Shown here: one piece after another, positions 1 to 7,511 of the stretch
Numbering within the stretch: position 1 is the first letter of the stretch
Layout: each line of letters starts with the position of its first letter
Origin: Variovorax boronicumulans
GTDB taxonomy: Bacteria > Pseudomonadota > Gammaproteobacteria > Burkholderiales > Burkholderiaceae_C
Assembly (NCBI RefSeq): GCF_029892485.1
Contig: NZ_JARXVG010000010.1
Span: 62,001 to 126,000 of the forward strand
Length of the DNA: 64,000 nucleotides
Reading direction: 5' to 3'
The notes under the pieces: generated by a model
The model's input: the letters and a program-made list of their open reading frames with translations, nothing else
The model's database searches: none
Told to the model about the DNA's origin: nothing
Position numbers and translations under genes: made by a program

Positions 1-500
1 AAGGGCTGGTGGACGTGTACCCGCAGCACGCGACGCTGGTCAGCCGCATCGACATTGCCGCGGCGCGCGAGGCGCACTTCCTGCGCCGCTCCATCGAACT
101 GGAACTCGTGCACCAGCTGGCGCAGCAAGACTCACAAGGATTGGTCGCGCAGCTGAAGGCCATCATCGCCCAGCAGGCAGCGCTGTCGGCGGGACAACGC
201 TATGGCGATTTCGTCGAGGCCGATCGCGTCTTCCATCGGCTGATGTACGAAGCCGGCGACGTGCTCGGCCTGTGGGACCTCGTGGGCCGAGTGTCGGGCC
301 ACGTCGACCGGCTGCGCCGCCTGCACCTGCCCACTGCCGGCAAGACCGAGGCGATCCTGCGCGACCACCGCGCCATCGTCCGCGCCATCGAGGCACAGGA
401 TCCGGCGGCCGCCCAGGCGGCGCTTCGCAAGCACCTGTCGGGAACGCTCAGCGCGGTGAACGAGATCTGCAAGCAGCACCCCGACTACGTGCTGGTCTGA
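1..500 (+). CDS. GntR-family regulator, FCD ligand-binding domain (5' truncated)
   Basis: Only the C-terminal part is in the window; the frame is open to the left edge and stops with TGA at 498-500. The visible 166 or so residues are almost all alpha-helical and resemble the FCD effector domain of FadR/VanR-type GntR repressors. The segment around FVEADRVFHRLMYEAG and the following RLRRLHLP, HRAIVRAIEAQD and LRKHLSGTL pieces fit the family pattern, where Asp and His side chains bind a metal or carboxylate ligand. The DNA-binding winged helix must lie upstream of the window. The ligand cannot be named. It stands tail to tail with the HU gene, with a terminator between them. Confidence 0.85.
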   Translation, partial: GLVDVYPQHATLVSRIDIAAAREAHFLRRSIELELVHQLAQQDSQGLVAQLKAIIAQQAALSAGQRYGDFVEADRVFHRLMYEAGDVLGLWDLVGRVSGHVDRLRRLHLPTAGKTEAILRDHRAIVRAIEAQDPAAAQAALRKHLSGTLSAVNEICKQHPDYVLV

Positions 501-522
501 AACCGGGGGGGAAGCGCGGCCG

Positions 523-546
523 AAAAAAAACGGCCCGAAGGCCGTT
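523..546 (-). terminator. Intrinsic terminator of the HU-like gene
   Basis: A 7-bp stem (AACGGCC at 529-535 with GGCCGTT at 540-546, CGAA loop) is followed on the minus strand by an uninterrupted run of T (complement of 523-530). Position and polarity fit the end of the minus-strand HU gene. The same stem could slow transcription coming from the GntR gene, but there is no T-run on that side. Confidence 0.85.
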
Positions 547-578
547 GGATCATTCCGCAGCGCGTGCTGCGCAAGAGA

Positions 579-953
579 TCACTTCTTCTTGGCTGGCGCC
601 TTCTTGGCAACCGGCTTCGCGGCAGGCTTCGCAGCCGGCTTCGCGCTCACCGCCTTGTCGGCCTTGCGCTTGGCCGCCTTGGGATCGACGGCCGCCTTGA
701 ATGCCGCGCCCGGGACGAACTTCGGAACCTTCTGTGCGGCGATCTTGATCTTCGTGCCAGCTTGCGGGTTGAAGCCCGTGCGCGCGGCCCGGGCAACCTG
801 CTTGAAGGTGCCGAAGCCCACCAACTGGACGGGATCGCCCTTCTTCACGGCAGCAACGATCGTGCTGGTCACCGTCTCGAGGATTCGAGCAGCTTCTGCT
901 TTGCTGACGGCGTGCTCGCCGGAGATTTTTTCGACAAGTTCGATGCGGTTCAC
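579..953 (-). CDS. HU-family DNA-binding protein with a basic C-terminal tail
   Basis: This 124-residue nucleoid protein has a standard HU/IHF core at about residues 1-92: start MNRIELVEKI, the GFGTFKQVARAARTGFNP DNA-binding arm, then KIKIAAQKVPKFVPG. Residues 93-124 form a Lys/Ala/Pro tail with repeats such as KPAAK and a PAKKK end, like eukaryotic histone H1 tails. HU proteins bend and compact DNA without sequence preference; the tail should raise affinity and may bridge DNA. The start is GTG at 953, with AAGGA about nine bases upstream. It is monocistronic, with its own terminator at 523-546, and is transcribed away from the RsbQ-like gene. Tailed HU variants are known in Burkholderiales, so this one is probably a second HU next to a normal one elsewhere. 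Confidence 0.93.
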   Translation of the reverse strand: MNRIELVEKISGEHAVSKAEAARILETVTSTIVAAVKKGDPVQLVGFGTFKQVARAARTGFNPQAGTKIKIAAQKVPKFVPGAAFKAAVDPKAAKRKADKAVSAKPAAKPAAKPVAKKAPAKKK

Positions 954-1271
954 TCAGTAATTCCTTGATCTGAAAAGAGTCTTTTCCTTATGGCCCGACG
1001 ACCGACCAGGGGCGGCCGTGGGCGCTGGAGTGTAGCTTCACGCCAATGGGCAGTGCCCCCGTCGATGCGCGTCGGTGCTTCAGGCGTCACAATGGAAGCG
1101 TCGAGGGGCCCCGGCAACGAGGCCCGGGCTCTCGATATCCCCCACCCTGCGGCCCTGGCGCGATCCGCGCCGACGATCGCCTGTTCTCCCGCAGTCCTTC
1201 CCGCTTCATCGCGCATGCGCCCCGCGGCCCCTCCCTTGCCAGCAACCACACGGTTCGAGAAAGCCTTCTTC
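954..1271. other. Divergent intergenic region, HU / RsbQ-like gene
   Basis: These 318 bases separate two genes read in opposite directions and must hold both promoters. The frames that run through it lack a ribosome site and have no recognisable protein. I see no clear operator, tRNA or hairpin. Near the HU gene the sequence is locally A/T rich (about 960-990), which is where its promoter most likely lies. Confidence 0.5.
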
Positions 1272-2075
1272 ATGAATCTGCAGCAACGTCACAGCATCCA
1301 TGCAGCCGGAAGCGGTCCCGCGACCCTTTTCTTCGCCCATGGATTCGGGTGCGACCAGAACATGTGGCGCCTGCTCGAACCCGAATACCGCAAGCGCTAC
1401 AAGACCGTGGTCTTCGATCTCGTCGGCAGCGGCAGCTCGGACCTGTCGGCCTTCGATCCCGACAAGTACGCAACGCTCGACGGCCATGCCCAGGACGTGG
1501 CCGAGATCGTGGCGGCGTACAGGGAAGGCCCGGCCGTGTTCGTCGGACATTCGGTGAGCGCCATGATCGGCGTCCTCGCGGACCTGGCCCATCCAGGCGC
1601 CGTCGCGGCGCACGCCATGGTGGGACCGTCGCCCTGCTACATCAACGACGGCGACTACATCGGCGGTTTCGAGCGCGCCGACATCGACTCGCTGCTGCAA
1701 ACCCTGGAGAGCAATTACCTCGGGTGGTCGAGCACGATGGCGCCGGCCATCATGGGCGCGCCCGACCAACCCGAGCTCGGCGTCGAGCTGACCAACAGCT
1801 TCTGCCGCACCGACCCGGAGATCGCGAAACATTTCGCGCGCGTGACCTTCCTGTCGGACCACCGGTCCGCGATTGCGAAGCTGCAGACGCCGTCGCTCAT
1901 TCTCCAGTGCGACGAAGACCTGATCGCTCCGGTCGCGGTCGGCGAATACATGCACAAGGTGATGCCGAACAGCATGCTCCGGATCATCGAGAACGTCGGG
2001 CATTGCCCGCATCTGAGCCGGCCCGGCGCCAGCACCGATGCGATCGATTCCTTCCTCTTGCAGCACGGGCTCTAG
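1272..2075 (+). CDS. rsbQ: RsbQ-like alpha/beta hydrolase (stress signalling)
   Basis: A 267-residue alpha/beta hydrolase that follows Bacillus RsbQ closely along its whole length: HGFGCDQNMW (oxyanion region), DLVGSGSSDLSAFD, GHSVSAMIG with nucleophile Ser94, MVGPSPCYIND, LQCDEDLIAP with Asp216, and NVGHCPHLS with His244. RsbQ and the plant receptors D14 and KAI2 belong to one family in which the hydrolase senses or makes a small hydrophobic ligand for a PAS partner. In Bacillus the partner is the PAS phosphatase RsbP; here the next gene, six bases downstream, is a PAS histidine kinase, which supports a linked job. The ATG at 1272 follows an upstream extension that looks non-coding. One visible change from RsbQ is GHSVS in place of GHSVG. 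The ligand is unknown. Confidence 0.93.
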   Translation: MNLQQRHSIHAAGSGPATLFFAHGFGCDQNMWRLLEPEYRKRYKTVVFDLVGSGSSDLSAFDPDKYATLDGHAQDVAEIVAAYREGPAVFVGHSVSAMIGVLADLAHPGAVAAHAMVGPSPCYINDGDYIGGFERADIDSLLQTLESNYLGWSSTMAPAIMGAPDQPELGVELTNSFCRTDPEIAKHFARVTFLSDHRSAIAKLQTPSLILQCDEDLIAPVAVGEYMHKVMPNSMLRIIENVGHCPHLSRPGASTDAIDSFLLQHGL

Positions 2076-2081
2076 GCCATC

Positions 2082-3224
2082 GTGTCCACGCCCGAGACCG
2101 ACCGCGAAGAGCTCCTCGACGCAGCACCCTGCGGGCTGATGCAGACGGATGCGAAGGGTGTCTTCCTTCGCGTGAACAAGCCGTTCTGCGTGTGGTTGGG
2201 CTATGCCAGGGAAGAACTGGTCGGCAAGAAGCGGCTCCAGGATCTGCTGACCATGGGCGCGCGCATCTTTCACCAGACGCACTGGACGCCGCTGCTGGAG
2301 ATGCAGGGTTCGATCTCCGAACTGAAGCTCGACGTGAGGCATCGGGATGGAAGCGCGGTGCCGATGGTGCTGAACGTCGTTCGCCATGGGCATGGCCCGA
2401 ACCACACCCAGGAAGTGGCCGCGTTCGTTGCGCGCGACCGGGACAAGTACGAGCAGGAGCTGCTGCTGTCCCGAAAGAAGCTCGAGGCGCATGTTGCGGT
2501 CGTGGAACGCCTCCAGGTCGAGACGAAGGACCGGGCTCTGTTCGCCGAGCAGATGATCGGCATCGTGAGCCACGACCTGCGCAATCCGCTGTCCGCGGTG
2601 AACACCGGCATCCAGCTGCTTTTTCGCCATGCACCGACGGACAACCAGGCACGCGTGCTGTCGCGAATGGCGCAATCGGTGGACCGCGCGAACCGGCTCG
2701 TCTCCGACCTGCTGGACTTCACAGTCGCTCGCGTGGGAAAGGGCATCGCTATCAACGCCCGGCCCGTCGATCTGCACGAAGTCGTGGCGCAGAGCCTGGC
2801 CGAGCTTGCGCTGTCGTTTCCCGGACGAACGCTGCGCCATGAAACGCAGGGCCATGGGGAGTGCAGCGTCGATCCGGACCGGCTGTCGCAGCTCGTGGGC
2901 AACCTGGTGGCAAACGCCGTGGCCTATGGCGATGTGGCCAGGGATGTCACCGTAACGACGTCGGTGCTGGATCGGGGCATCGAGATCGCCGTGCACAACT
3001 GGGGACCGGCCATTCCCGCCGATCTGCTCTCGACCCTGTTCCAGCCCATGGTGCGCGGGACGGTTGCCAGCACCGGCCGAAGCGTCGGCCTCGGCCTCTT
3101 CATCATCATGGAAATTGCCAAGGCCCATGGCGGCACGGTGACGGTGGATTCGAGCGACCTCTCAGGCACCACTTTCTCGGCATCGCTCCCCGCGCCAGAC
3201 GCGAACCCGAAAGCACCCTCCTAG
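2082..3224 (+). CDS. PAS-domain sensor histidine kinase, partner of the RsbQ-like protein
   Basis: The 380-residue protein has a PAS domain at about 10-118 (LLDAAPCGLMQTDAKGVF, then IFHQTHWTPLLEMQG), a short coiled linker at 120-150, a HisKA domain with the phospho-acceptor His164 in IVSHDLRNPLSAV, and an HATPase domain with N-box DRLSQLVGNLVANAV and G-box GLGLFIIMEIAKAHGG. No membrane segment or signal peptide is seen, so it is cytoplasmic and should sense an internal signal, plausibly a product or ligand of the hydrolase encoded six bases upstream. The start is GTG at 2082. It lacks a receiver of its own; the separate receiver gene at 3221-3586 ends tail to tail with it, overlapping by four bases. 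Confidence 0.92.
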   Translation: MSTPETDREELLDAAPCGLMQTDAKGVFLRVNKPFCVWLGYAREELVGKKRLQDLLTMGARIFHQTHWTPLLEMQGSISELKLDVRHRDGSAVPMVLNVVRHGHGPNHTQEVAAFVARDRDKYEQELLLSRKKLEAHVAVVERLQVETKDRALFAEQMIGIVSHDLRNPLSAVNTGIQLLFRHAPTDNQARVLSRMAQSVDRANRLVSDLLDFTVARVGKGIAINARPVDLHEVVAQSLAELALSFPGRTLRHETQGHGECSVDPDRLSQLVGNLVANAVAYGDVARDVTVTTSVLDRGIEIAVHNWGPAIPADLLSTLFQPMVRGTVASTGRSVGLGLFIIMEIAKAHGGTVTVDSSDLSGTTFSASLPAPDANPKAPS

Positions 3225-3586
3225 GACAAGGCGCACCATCCGAAGAACTGATCGAGTTCCGTCGATTTGTCGAAGATCGCATCGGCACCCAGTGCCAGGC
3301 TTCGGCGCCGCATCTCGTCGGAAGGGTAGTTCGTCAACACCACCACGCGCTGATGCGCGGAGCGCCCCTGGCAAGCCCGCAGGACCGTCAGGCCGGAGCC
3401 CTCACGCAGGAAAAGATCGACCACGGCCAGCTGCCACGTGTCGTCGAGTTTTTCAAGAATGGCAATGGCCTCGCTCGCCGTCTCCGCAGTGGCCACGACA
3501 TCGGCATCGGCAAGCTCTTCCAGTGCCGGAATCAGGTTGTCCCTGATGGTCTTGCTGTCTTCGACAAGGATGGTTGTCAGCGGCAT
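3221..3586 (-). CDS. Single-domain response regulator (receiver only)
   Basis: A 121-residue CheY-like receiver with no output domain. The acidic pair E9-D10, phospho-acceptor Asp57 (VVDLFL), switch Thr85 (VVVLTNY) and Lys107 (IFDKSTE) are all in place, so it should be phosphorylated normally. It is encoded on the strand opposite the PAS kinase and shares four bases with the end of that gene, so it is not co-transcribed with it but is the nearest candidate partner. Receiver-only proteins act by binding a partner or passing phosphate on. The start ATG at 3586 gives the classical MPLTTILVEDS beginning. Confidence 0.9.
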   Translation of the reverse strand: MPLTTILVEDSKTIRDNLIPALEELADADVVATAETASEAIAILEKLDDTWQLAVVDLFLREGSGLTVLRACQGRSAHQRVVVLTNYPSDEMRRRSLALGADAIFDKSTELDQFFGWCALS

Positions 3587-3753
3587 GGCGATGCGCGGAG
3601 GCGCTGTTCTTCAGTGTTGTATCGAGTTGCAGACCGCGTAGTCACCATTTATACGGGGCTGTCGCGCAATGCCTGTAGGCCATAAGCGCAACTTGTCCGA
3701 GGCGTGTTGATTTTTGAATAGCATCCGAATTGTTGCCAGCTACAAGGAATGTC

Positions 3754-4038
3754 ATGCAAAAGCAGACACGGTCTTCGAGCGCGAAGAATGCGACCGGCCT
3801 GGCCAAGGCCCTGAAGGAGAACAAGCAGGCGACAAAGGCTGTCCAGGCTGCTGCGGACGAACTGGCCGTCGTGCACACGGTTCTGGACATGAAAGTGCCC
3901 AAGGACGCGCTGTCGCCCGATGCGCATCGGGCGGTGCAACAGACGAGCCAACTCGAAAAGCAGCTCACGGCCTCCAGCAAGAAGCTGGAGAAAGTGAATG
4001 AGTCGCTGGAAAGCGCATTGCCCAAGGACGGAGACTGA
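3754..4038 (+). CDS. Small coiled-coil protein of unknown function
   Basis: The 94-residue product is highly charged, has no signal peptide or membrane segment, and is mostly helical with heptad-like spacing (residues 10-35 and 60-88). ATG at 3754 is preferred over ATG at 3730 because AAGGAAT lies just upstream at 3743-3749. No family was recognised. It sits alone, divergent from the receiver gene and convergent with the MarR gene, so context says nothing about its job. Composition (many Lys, Ala, Gln) would allow a nucleic-acid or protein-binding role, but that is only a guess. Confidence 0.65.
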   Translation: MQKQTRSSSAKNATGLAKALKENKQATKAVQAAADELAVVHTVLDMKVPKDALSPDAHRAVQQTSQLEKQLTASSKKLEKVNESLESALPKDGD

Positions 4039-4076
4039 GCCAGCGCCGGCTTCGACAAGGCAAAGGGCTCCGCCTC

Positions 4077-4571
4077 TCAGACCCGACGGTGCGTGGCCAG
4101 GCGATCGAGCAGTTCGAAAAGGAGCGCCCGTTCCCCCGGGCTCAGGTGCGAGAGCAGCTCGCTCTCCATGCCTGTCGCCACGGCTTCTGCCTTGCGCACC
4201 AGTTCGCGGCCGCTGCGGGTGAGCCGGACGTTGGCCGAGCGCCGGTCCACTTCGCTGCGGCTTCGGCCGAGAAGGCCGCGCTCTTCGAGCCGGTCGAGCG
4301 TGACCGTGAGGTAGGGCACCGAAACGCTGAGCGTCTTGGCCAACTGCTTGGGCGTCGCATCCGGGTTGGCGTCCAGCAGCACCAGCAGCGAGTACTCGAC
4401 GGGCCGCAGGCTGAAAGTCTCGCCGACATGCTTGCGGTACAGGTTCGCGGTCGGGATCGTGGCCTGCGCCAGGCTGTAGCCGAGCAGGCACCGCAAGCGC
4501 TCGTCCTGGAGGCCGCCACGCACGGGGTGAGGGGCAGGCTCAGGCGAGGGATTGGGGGTGCGGGCCGTCAT
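4077..4571 (-). CDS. MarR-family transcriptional regulator
   Basis: The 164-residue protein has a MarR winged helix: the helix LRPVEYSLLVLLDANPDATPKQLAKTL in part, recognition helix VSVPYLTVTLDRLEERGLL, and the wing with the conserved DRRSANVRLTRSG signature at about 109-121. The first 20 residues are Pro-rich and disordered. It lies 80 bases downstream of the tannase gene on the same strand. A palindrome in the tannase promoter (6665-6683) and a long inverted repeat at its own start codon (4570-4602) are likely target or control sites. MarR proteins next to esterases of aromatic esters commonly sense the phenolic product; this is inferred here. Confidence 0.9.
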   Translation of the reverse strand: MTARTPNPSPEPAPHPVRGGLQDERLRCLLGYSLAQATIPTANLYRKHVGETFSLRPVEYSLLVLLDANPDATPKQLAKTLSVSVPYLTVTLDRLEERGLLGRSRSEVDRRSANVRLTRSGRELVRKAEAVATGMESELLSHLSPGERALLFELLDRLATHRRV

Positions 4572-4602
4572 GCAGGCCGGCAGTGTAGCTGCCGGCCTGC
4601 AT
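4570..4602. repeat. Perfect 13-bp inverted repeat over the MarR start codon
   Basis: The arms ATGCAGGCCGGCA (4570-4582) and TGCCGGCCTGCAT (4590-4602) are perfect complements around a 7-base loop. The arm at 4570 takes in part of the MarR start codon (4569-4571). In RNA this would form a very stable hairpin that could hide the start, or in DNA it could be an autoregulatory operator. There is no T-run after it. Confidence 0.7.
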
Positions 4603-4645
4603 GCGGCGCGCGGCGTACGACCGGCACATGGCCGCCGCGCGCCGC
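4603..4645 (-). terminator. GC-rich hairpin just downstream of the tannase gene
   Basis: A 12-bp perfect inverted repeat (4603-4614 with 4634-4645, 19-base loop) lies immediately after the tannase stop. It lacks a T-run, so it may be a pause, an RNA-stabilising hairpin or a weak terminator rather than a classic intrinsic terminator. Confidence 0.4.
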
Positions 4646-4651
4646 CGTGGA

Positions 4652-6562
4652 TCAGTTGGTGCAGACGAACTTGTCCGGGTCGTTCTGCTCCGCACGCGCG
4701 GACGGCGTGGTGCCGGTGTCGCCCACGAACTTCGCGTACTGCGGGTAGGGGCACAACGGCCTCACCCGCGTGGCCGCGCCGGCGGGCAGCATCGACGCCC
4801 AGGCCGCGGTGTCGGCATTCGCTGCGCGCGAGCTCGCGATCAGGCGGTCCGGCGCCTTGCCTTTCTCCACCCAATCGACCGCCGCACTGAACACCGGGAA
4901 GCTGTCGGTGGCGGGCCCGCCCGAGCAGTGGTTCATGCCGGGAACGCCGAACAGGCGCACGAAATCCTTCACCGTGCCGTTGGCTGCGTTTCCGGACAAT
5001 GAATCCACCCACTTGGCCGTGTAGTTGAAGGAGAAGACAGGGTCGCTGGTGCCGTGGTAGAGGATCAGCTTGCCGCCCTTGGCCTTGAACCTCGACATGT
5101 CGCTCGAGTGCGTACCCATGAAGCTGTATGCCGACTCGGTGTAGAGCATGTCCGTGGCCATGATCCTGGCTGCATCGGCGTTCCAGTCGAAGTTCAGCTG
5201 GTACTGCACCAGCGCGTTCGCGCTCGACAGGCCCTGCGTCGGCGGCGTCGTGAAGATCAGCGGGCCCGCGCCGCCGCCGAGGGTCACGTTGATCGCGGTG
5301 TTGGTGCCGGTGGTGGCCGGTTGCCCGGTCTTCCAGGCCAGCCAGCCGCCGGCGCCGATGCCGGCATCCCAGGGCCAGTCGGCGTAGAGGGCATCGCCCG
5401 CGCCGTTCTTCGGGCCGCGCATGACCTTCTGCATCGCGCTCACTTGCGCGGGCGCAAGGCAGTTGGGCGCGCCCGGCGCACCCGCCGCGCCGCAGGCCAG
5501 GGTGCTCACATCGAAGGTGCAGGACTTGTTGATCATGCCGTCGACCAGCCCATCGTCGGCATCGCACTTGGCGAGGATGGCCGTTCGCATGGTGCTCCAT
5601 TGCGGCCCGGTCAGCGCCGCATTGAGCAACGGCGTCGTGCCCGCGCCGGCGCCGGTGGTTTCGAAGAAGCCCTGCGCTGCGGCAGCGGCGGCGAACTGCT
5701 GCGTGTCCCACGCTTCCGCGAGCCAGGCCTTGGGCAGGTCGGAGCCCGGGTCGCCGGCGACGACGCCGTCGAACTCGTCGCCGAAGCGCTGCGACACCAT
5801 CATGGCTTCGCGCCCGCCTTCGGAGCAGCCCATGAAATAGGCGTAGTCCTGCTTCTTGCCGTAGTAGCGCGCGAGCAGCTGGTTGGCCAGTTGCTTGGTC
5901 TGGCCGATGGCGTTGTAGCCGAAGTCCACGCGCGCCTGGGGATCGAGGCCGAAGGCCGCCGTGCCCGCATTGTTGGGATCGAAGTTGGTCGCGTTGCTGT
6001 GGCCGCTGTCGTTGGACACCGTGGCATAGCCCGCGAGCAGCGGCTGCACCGCCTCTCCGGCGGTGATGGTGCCGGTCGTGTCGGGAATGGAGCCATCGCT
6101 GCCGCCGCCGCCGCTGAAGAACATGCGGCCGTTCCACGAGGTCGGCAGGTTGATCTGGAAGGCGATCGCATAGGTGGACTGCGCATCGGTCTGGCCGCTG
6201 GCCTTGAAGCCCTGGCGTCCGCCATTGATGGTGCCGGTGACCGCGCAATAACTCTGCGCATTGCCGCTCGCATCGGTCGCGGTCGTCCTGGCAATCTTGG
6301 TCGAGGTGATGCTCACGGTCCGGCCGGTGGCCGACAGTGCGGCCGAAAGACCTGCCACGGCCGCGCAGCCGCCGGCCTCGTCGGGGGTGTTGATCAGTCC
6401 TGTCGGTGCAGGGGCCGGTGCCGGTGCGGGTGCCGGTGCGGGGGGCGGCGTGATCACCGGGAAGCCGCTGAAGCCCCCGCCGCCGCTTCCACCGCCGCAA
6501 CCGCCAACCGCGATTGCGGCCACCACGCTCGCCCACAAGGCGTTCCGTGTCTTGCGTTCCAT
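4652..6562 (-). CDS. Tannase / feruloyl-esterase family lipoprotein
   Basis: A 636-residue secreted esterase of the tannase family, which splits esters of gallic, ferulic or similar aromatic acids. The N-terminus is a lipoprotein signal (ALWASVVAAIAVGGC) followed by a Gly-rich and Pro/Ala-rich linker, so the enzyme is probably lipid-anchored at the cell envelope. The nucleophile motif GCSEGGREAMM carries the Ser near residue 247, next to GDEFDGVVAGDPGSDLP; further on, LYHGTSDPVFSF and PGMNHCSGGP supply the likely acid and the catalytic His. Two ATGs are possible; the inner one at 6562 has GGAG six bases upstream, while the outer at 6574 has no good site. The exact substrate cannot be read from sequence. 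Confidence 0.9.
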   Translation of the reverse strand: MERKTRNALWASVVAAIAVGGCGGGSGGGGFSGFPVITPPPAPAPAPAPAPAPTGLINTPDEAGGCAAVAGLSAALSATGRTVSITSTKIARTTATDASGNAQSYCAVTGTINGGRQGFKASGQTDAQSTYAIAFQINLPTSWNGRMFFSGGGGSDGSIPDTTGTITAGEAVQPLLAGYATVSNDSGHSNATNFDPNNAGTAAFGLDPQARVDFGYNAIGQTKQLANQLLARYYGKKQDYAYFMGCSEGGREAMMVSQRFGDEFDGVVAGDPGSDLPKAWLAEAWDTQQFAAAAAAQGFFETTGAGAGTTPLLNAALTGPQWSTMRTAILAKCDADDGLVDGMINKSCTFDVSTLACGAAGAPGAPNCLAPAQVSAMQKVMRGPKNGAGDALYADWPWDAGIGAGGWLAWKTGQPATTGTNTAINVTLGGGAGPLIFTTPPTQGLSSANALVQYQLNFDWNADAARIMATDMLYTESAYSFMGTHSSDMSRFKAKGGKLILYHGTSDPVFSFNYTAKWVDSLSGNAANGTVKDFVRLFGVPGMNHCSGGPATDSFPVFSAAVDWVEKGKAPDRLIASSRAANADTAAWASMLPAGAATRVRPLCPYPQYAKFVGDTGTTPSARAEQNDPDKFVCTN

Positions 6563-7076
6563 AGATATCTCCATTTGTTAATTAATCTTCGGAGGCGCTG
6601 GATGTCGACCCATGAAACTTTCAGAGAGGCGGATGTGTCGGCATGCACAAAGCGCCGCTCAGAATAGTTATCCAACTTAACTAAAAACATGGTGGATACC
6701 CGCATCCGCCGGCAAGCGCCCTGCGGAGAGTCGGCGACACGCTCACGCAGATGCTGCTGCGTAGCGATGCCTGATCGACGCGGAGGCGAGACCGCGAATC
6801 TCCGACCATTCAGTTACGGATATCGCAAATTGATGATGTGAAATAACAGTCCGCGTGGACAATAGCGGGGAACATCAGAGCAGCCGAAGGCCGAAGAGCC
6901 TGGCAGAGGAGCGTCTCGGAAATGTCCTCAACCCTGGATCCCATGTCCCAACTGTTTTTCGCCTTCACAGGCCGCTCCGATCGCTCGGGGCACCTGGTCC
7001 GGCCCGCATCGCCGCAGCGCTTCCCACGCCTCCCTGCACTGTCGATACCTCGCGGCGAAACCGCAGGGCGACAGCC
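6563..7076. other. Intergenic region between tannase and HTH-repressor genes
   Basis: About 514 bases with no convincing gene. It should contain the tannase promoter (minus strand) and the promoter of the HTH gene (plus strand). The part near 6660-6690 is A/T rich and carries the palindrome described separately; about 6800-6860 is another A/T-richer patch. Frames running through the rest lack ribosome sites and known domains. Confidence 0.5.
6665..6683. promoter_or_regulatory. Candidate MarR operator in the tannase promoter
   Basis: TAGTTA-tccaact-TAACTA is a perfect 6-bp inverted repeat with a 7-base spacer, about 100 bases upstream of the tannase start, in the A/T-rich part of the region. 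Size and symmetry fit binding by a MarR dimer, and a MarR gene follows the tannase. On the minus strand the site overlaps a -10-like sequence (ATAACTATT). Confidence 0.5.
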
Positions 7077-7499
7077 ATGAGCGGCACTTTCACGGAGCGC
7101 CTGAAGGAACTCACGGCGGACATCAACCGGGGGTGGCAGGCCGACCTCGCCCGCCGCTGCGGGGTGACGCGCGCGGCAATCACCAACTGGCTATCGGGCC
7201 GGAACAGGGGGATCGAGTCGACCCACCTGTTCACCATCGCCGATTACTTCCGGGTCAATGCCCGATGGCTGGCCACCGGTGCCGGGCCCAAGTGGGCCGA
7301 GATGCCGATGCACCTGACGAAGAAGGTGCACCCCACCGTGGGCGAAGTGCTGGTCAAGCTGGAAGAAATGGCCGCGCGGCCCAAGAAGGTGAGCGATGCC
7401 GAACGGATCGAGCTCTACGTCTGGCTGGCCGGCGAAAGACTGAACTTCCAGGAAGCGCCGGAGCCGGAACCCGCCAATTCCGCTGACTCCGCCGATTGA
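7077..7499 (+). CDS. HTH (CI-type repressor-like) DNA-binding protein
   Basis: A 140-residue protein. Residues 1-70 form a lambda-repressor-like helix-turn-helix: FTERLKELTADI, QADLARRCGVTRAAITNWLSG, then THLFTIADYFRVNARWLATG. The remainder is charged, helical and ends in a disordered Glu/Pro-rich tail; there is no peptidase domain like that of full CI/LexA repressors. Such short proteins are common as solitary chromosomal copies and in phage remnants, but no phage gene is nearby. The ATG at 7077 was chosen because homology starts there, although the frame is open further upstream. It ends 12 bases from the end of the giant exported protein gene on the other strand. Confidence 0.8.
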   Translation: MSGTFTERLKELTADINRGWQADLARRCGVTRAAITNWLSGRNRGIESTHLFTIADYFRVNARWLATGAGPKWAEMPMHLTKKVHPTVGEVLVKLEEMAARPKKVSDAERIELYVWLAGERLNFQEAPEPEPANSADSAD

Positions 7500-7511
7500 A
7501 GGCCCGGCCTC

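Noticed and set aside
4572..6536. A long minus-strand frame that would fuse an upstream extension to the MarR protein
   Set aside because: The extension is out of frame with, and inside, the tannase gene; the MarR protein has its own ATG at 4571.
7077..7499. Prophage remnant suggested by the CI-like HTH protein
   Set aside because: No integrase, terminase, attachment repeat or other phage gene is nearby.
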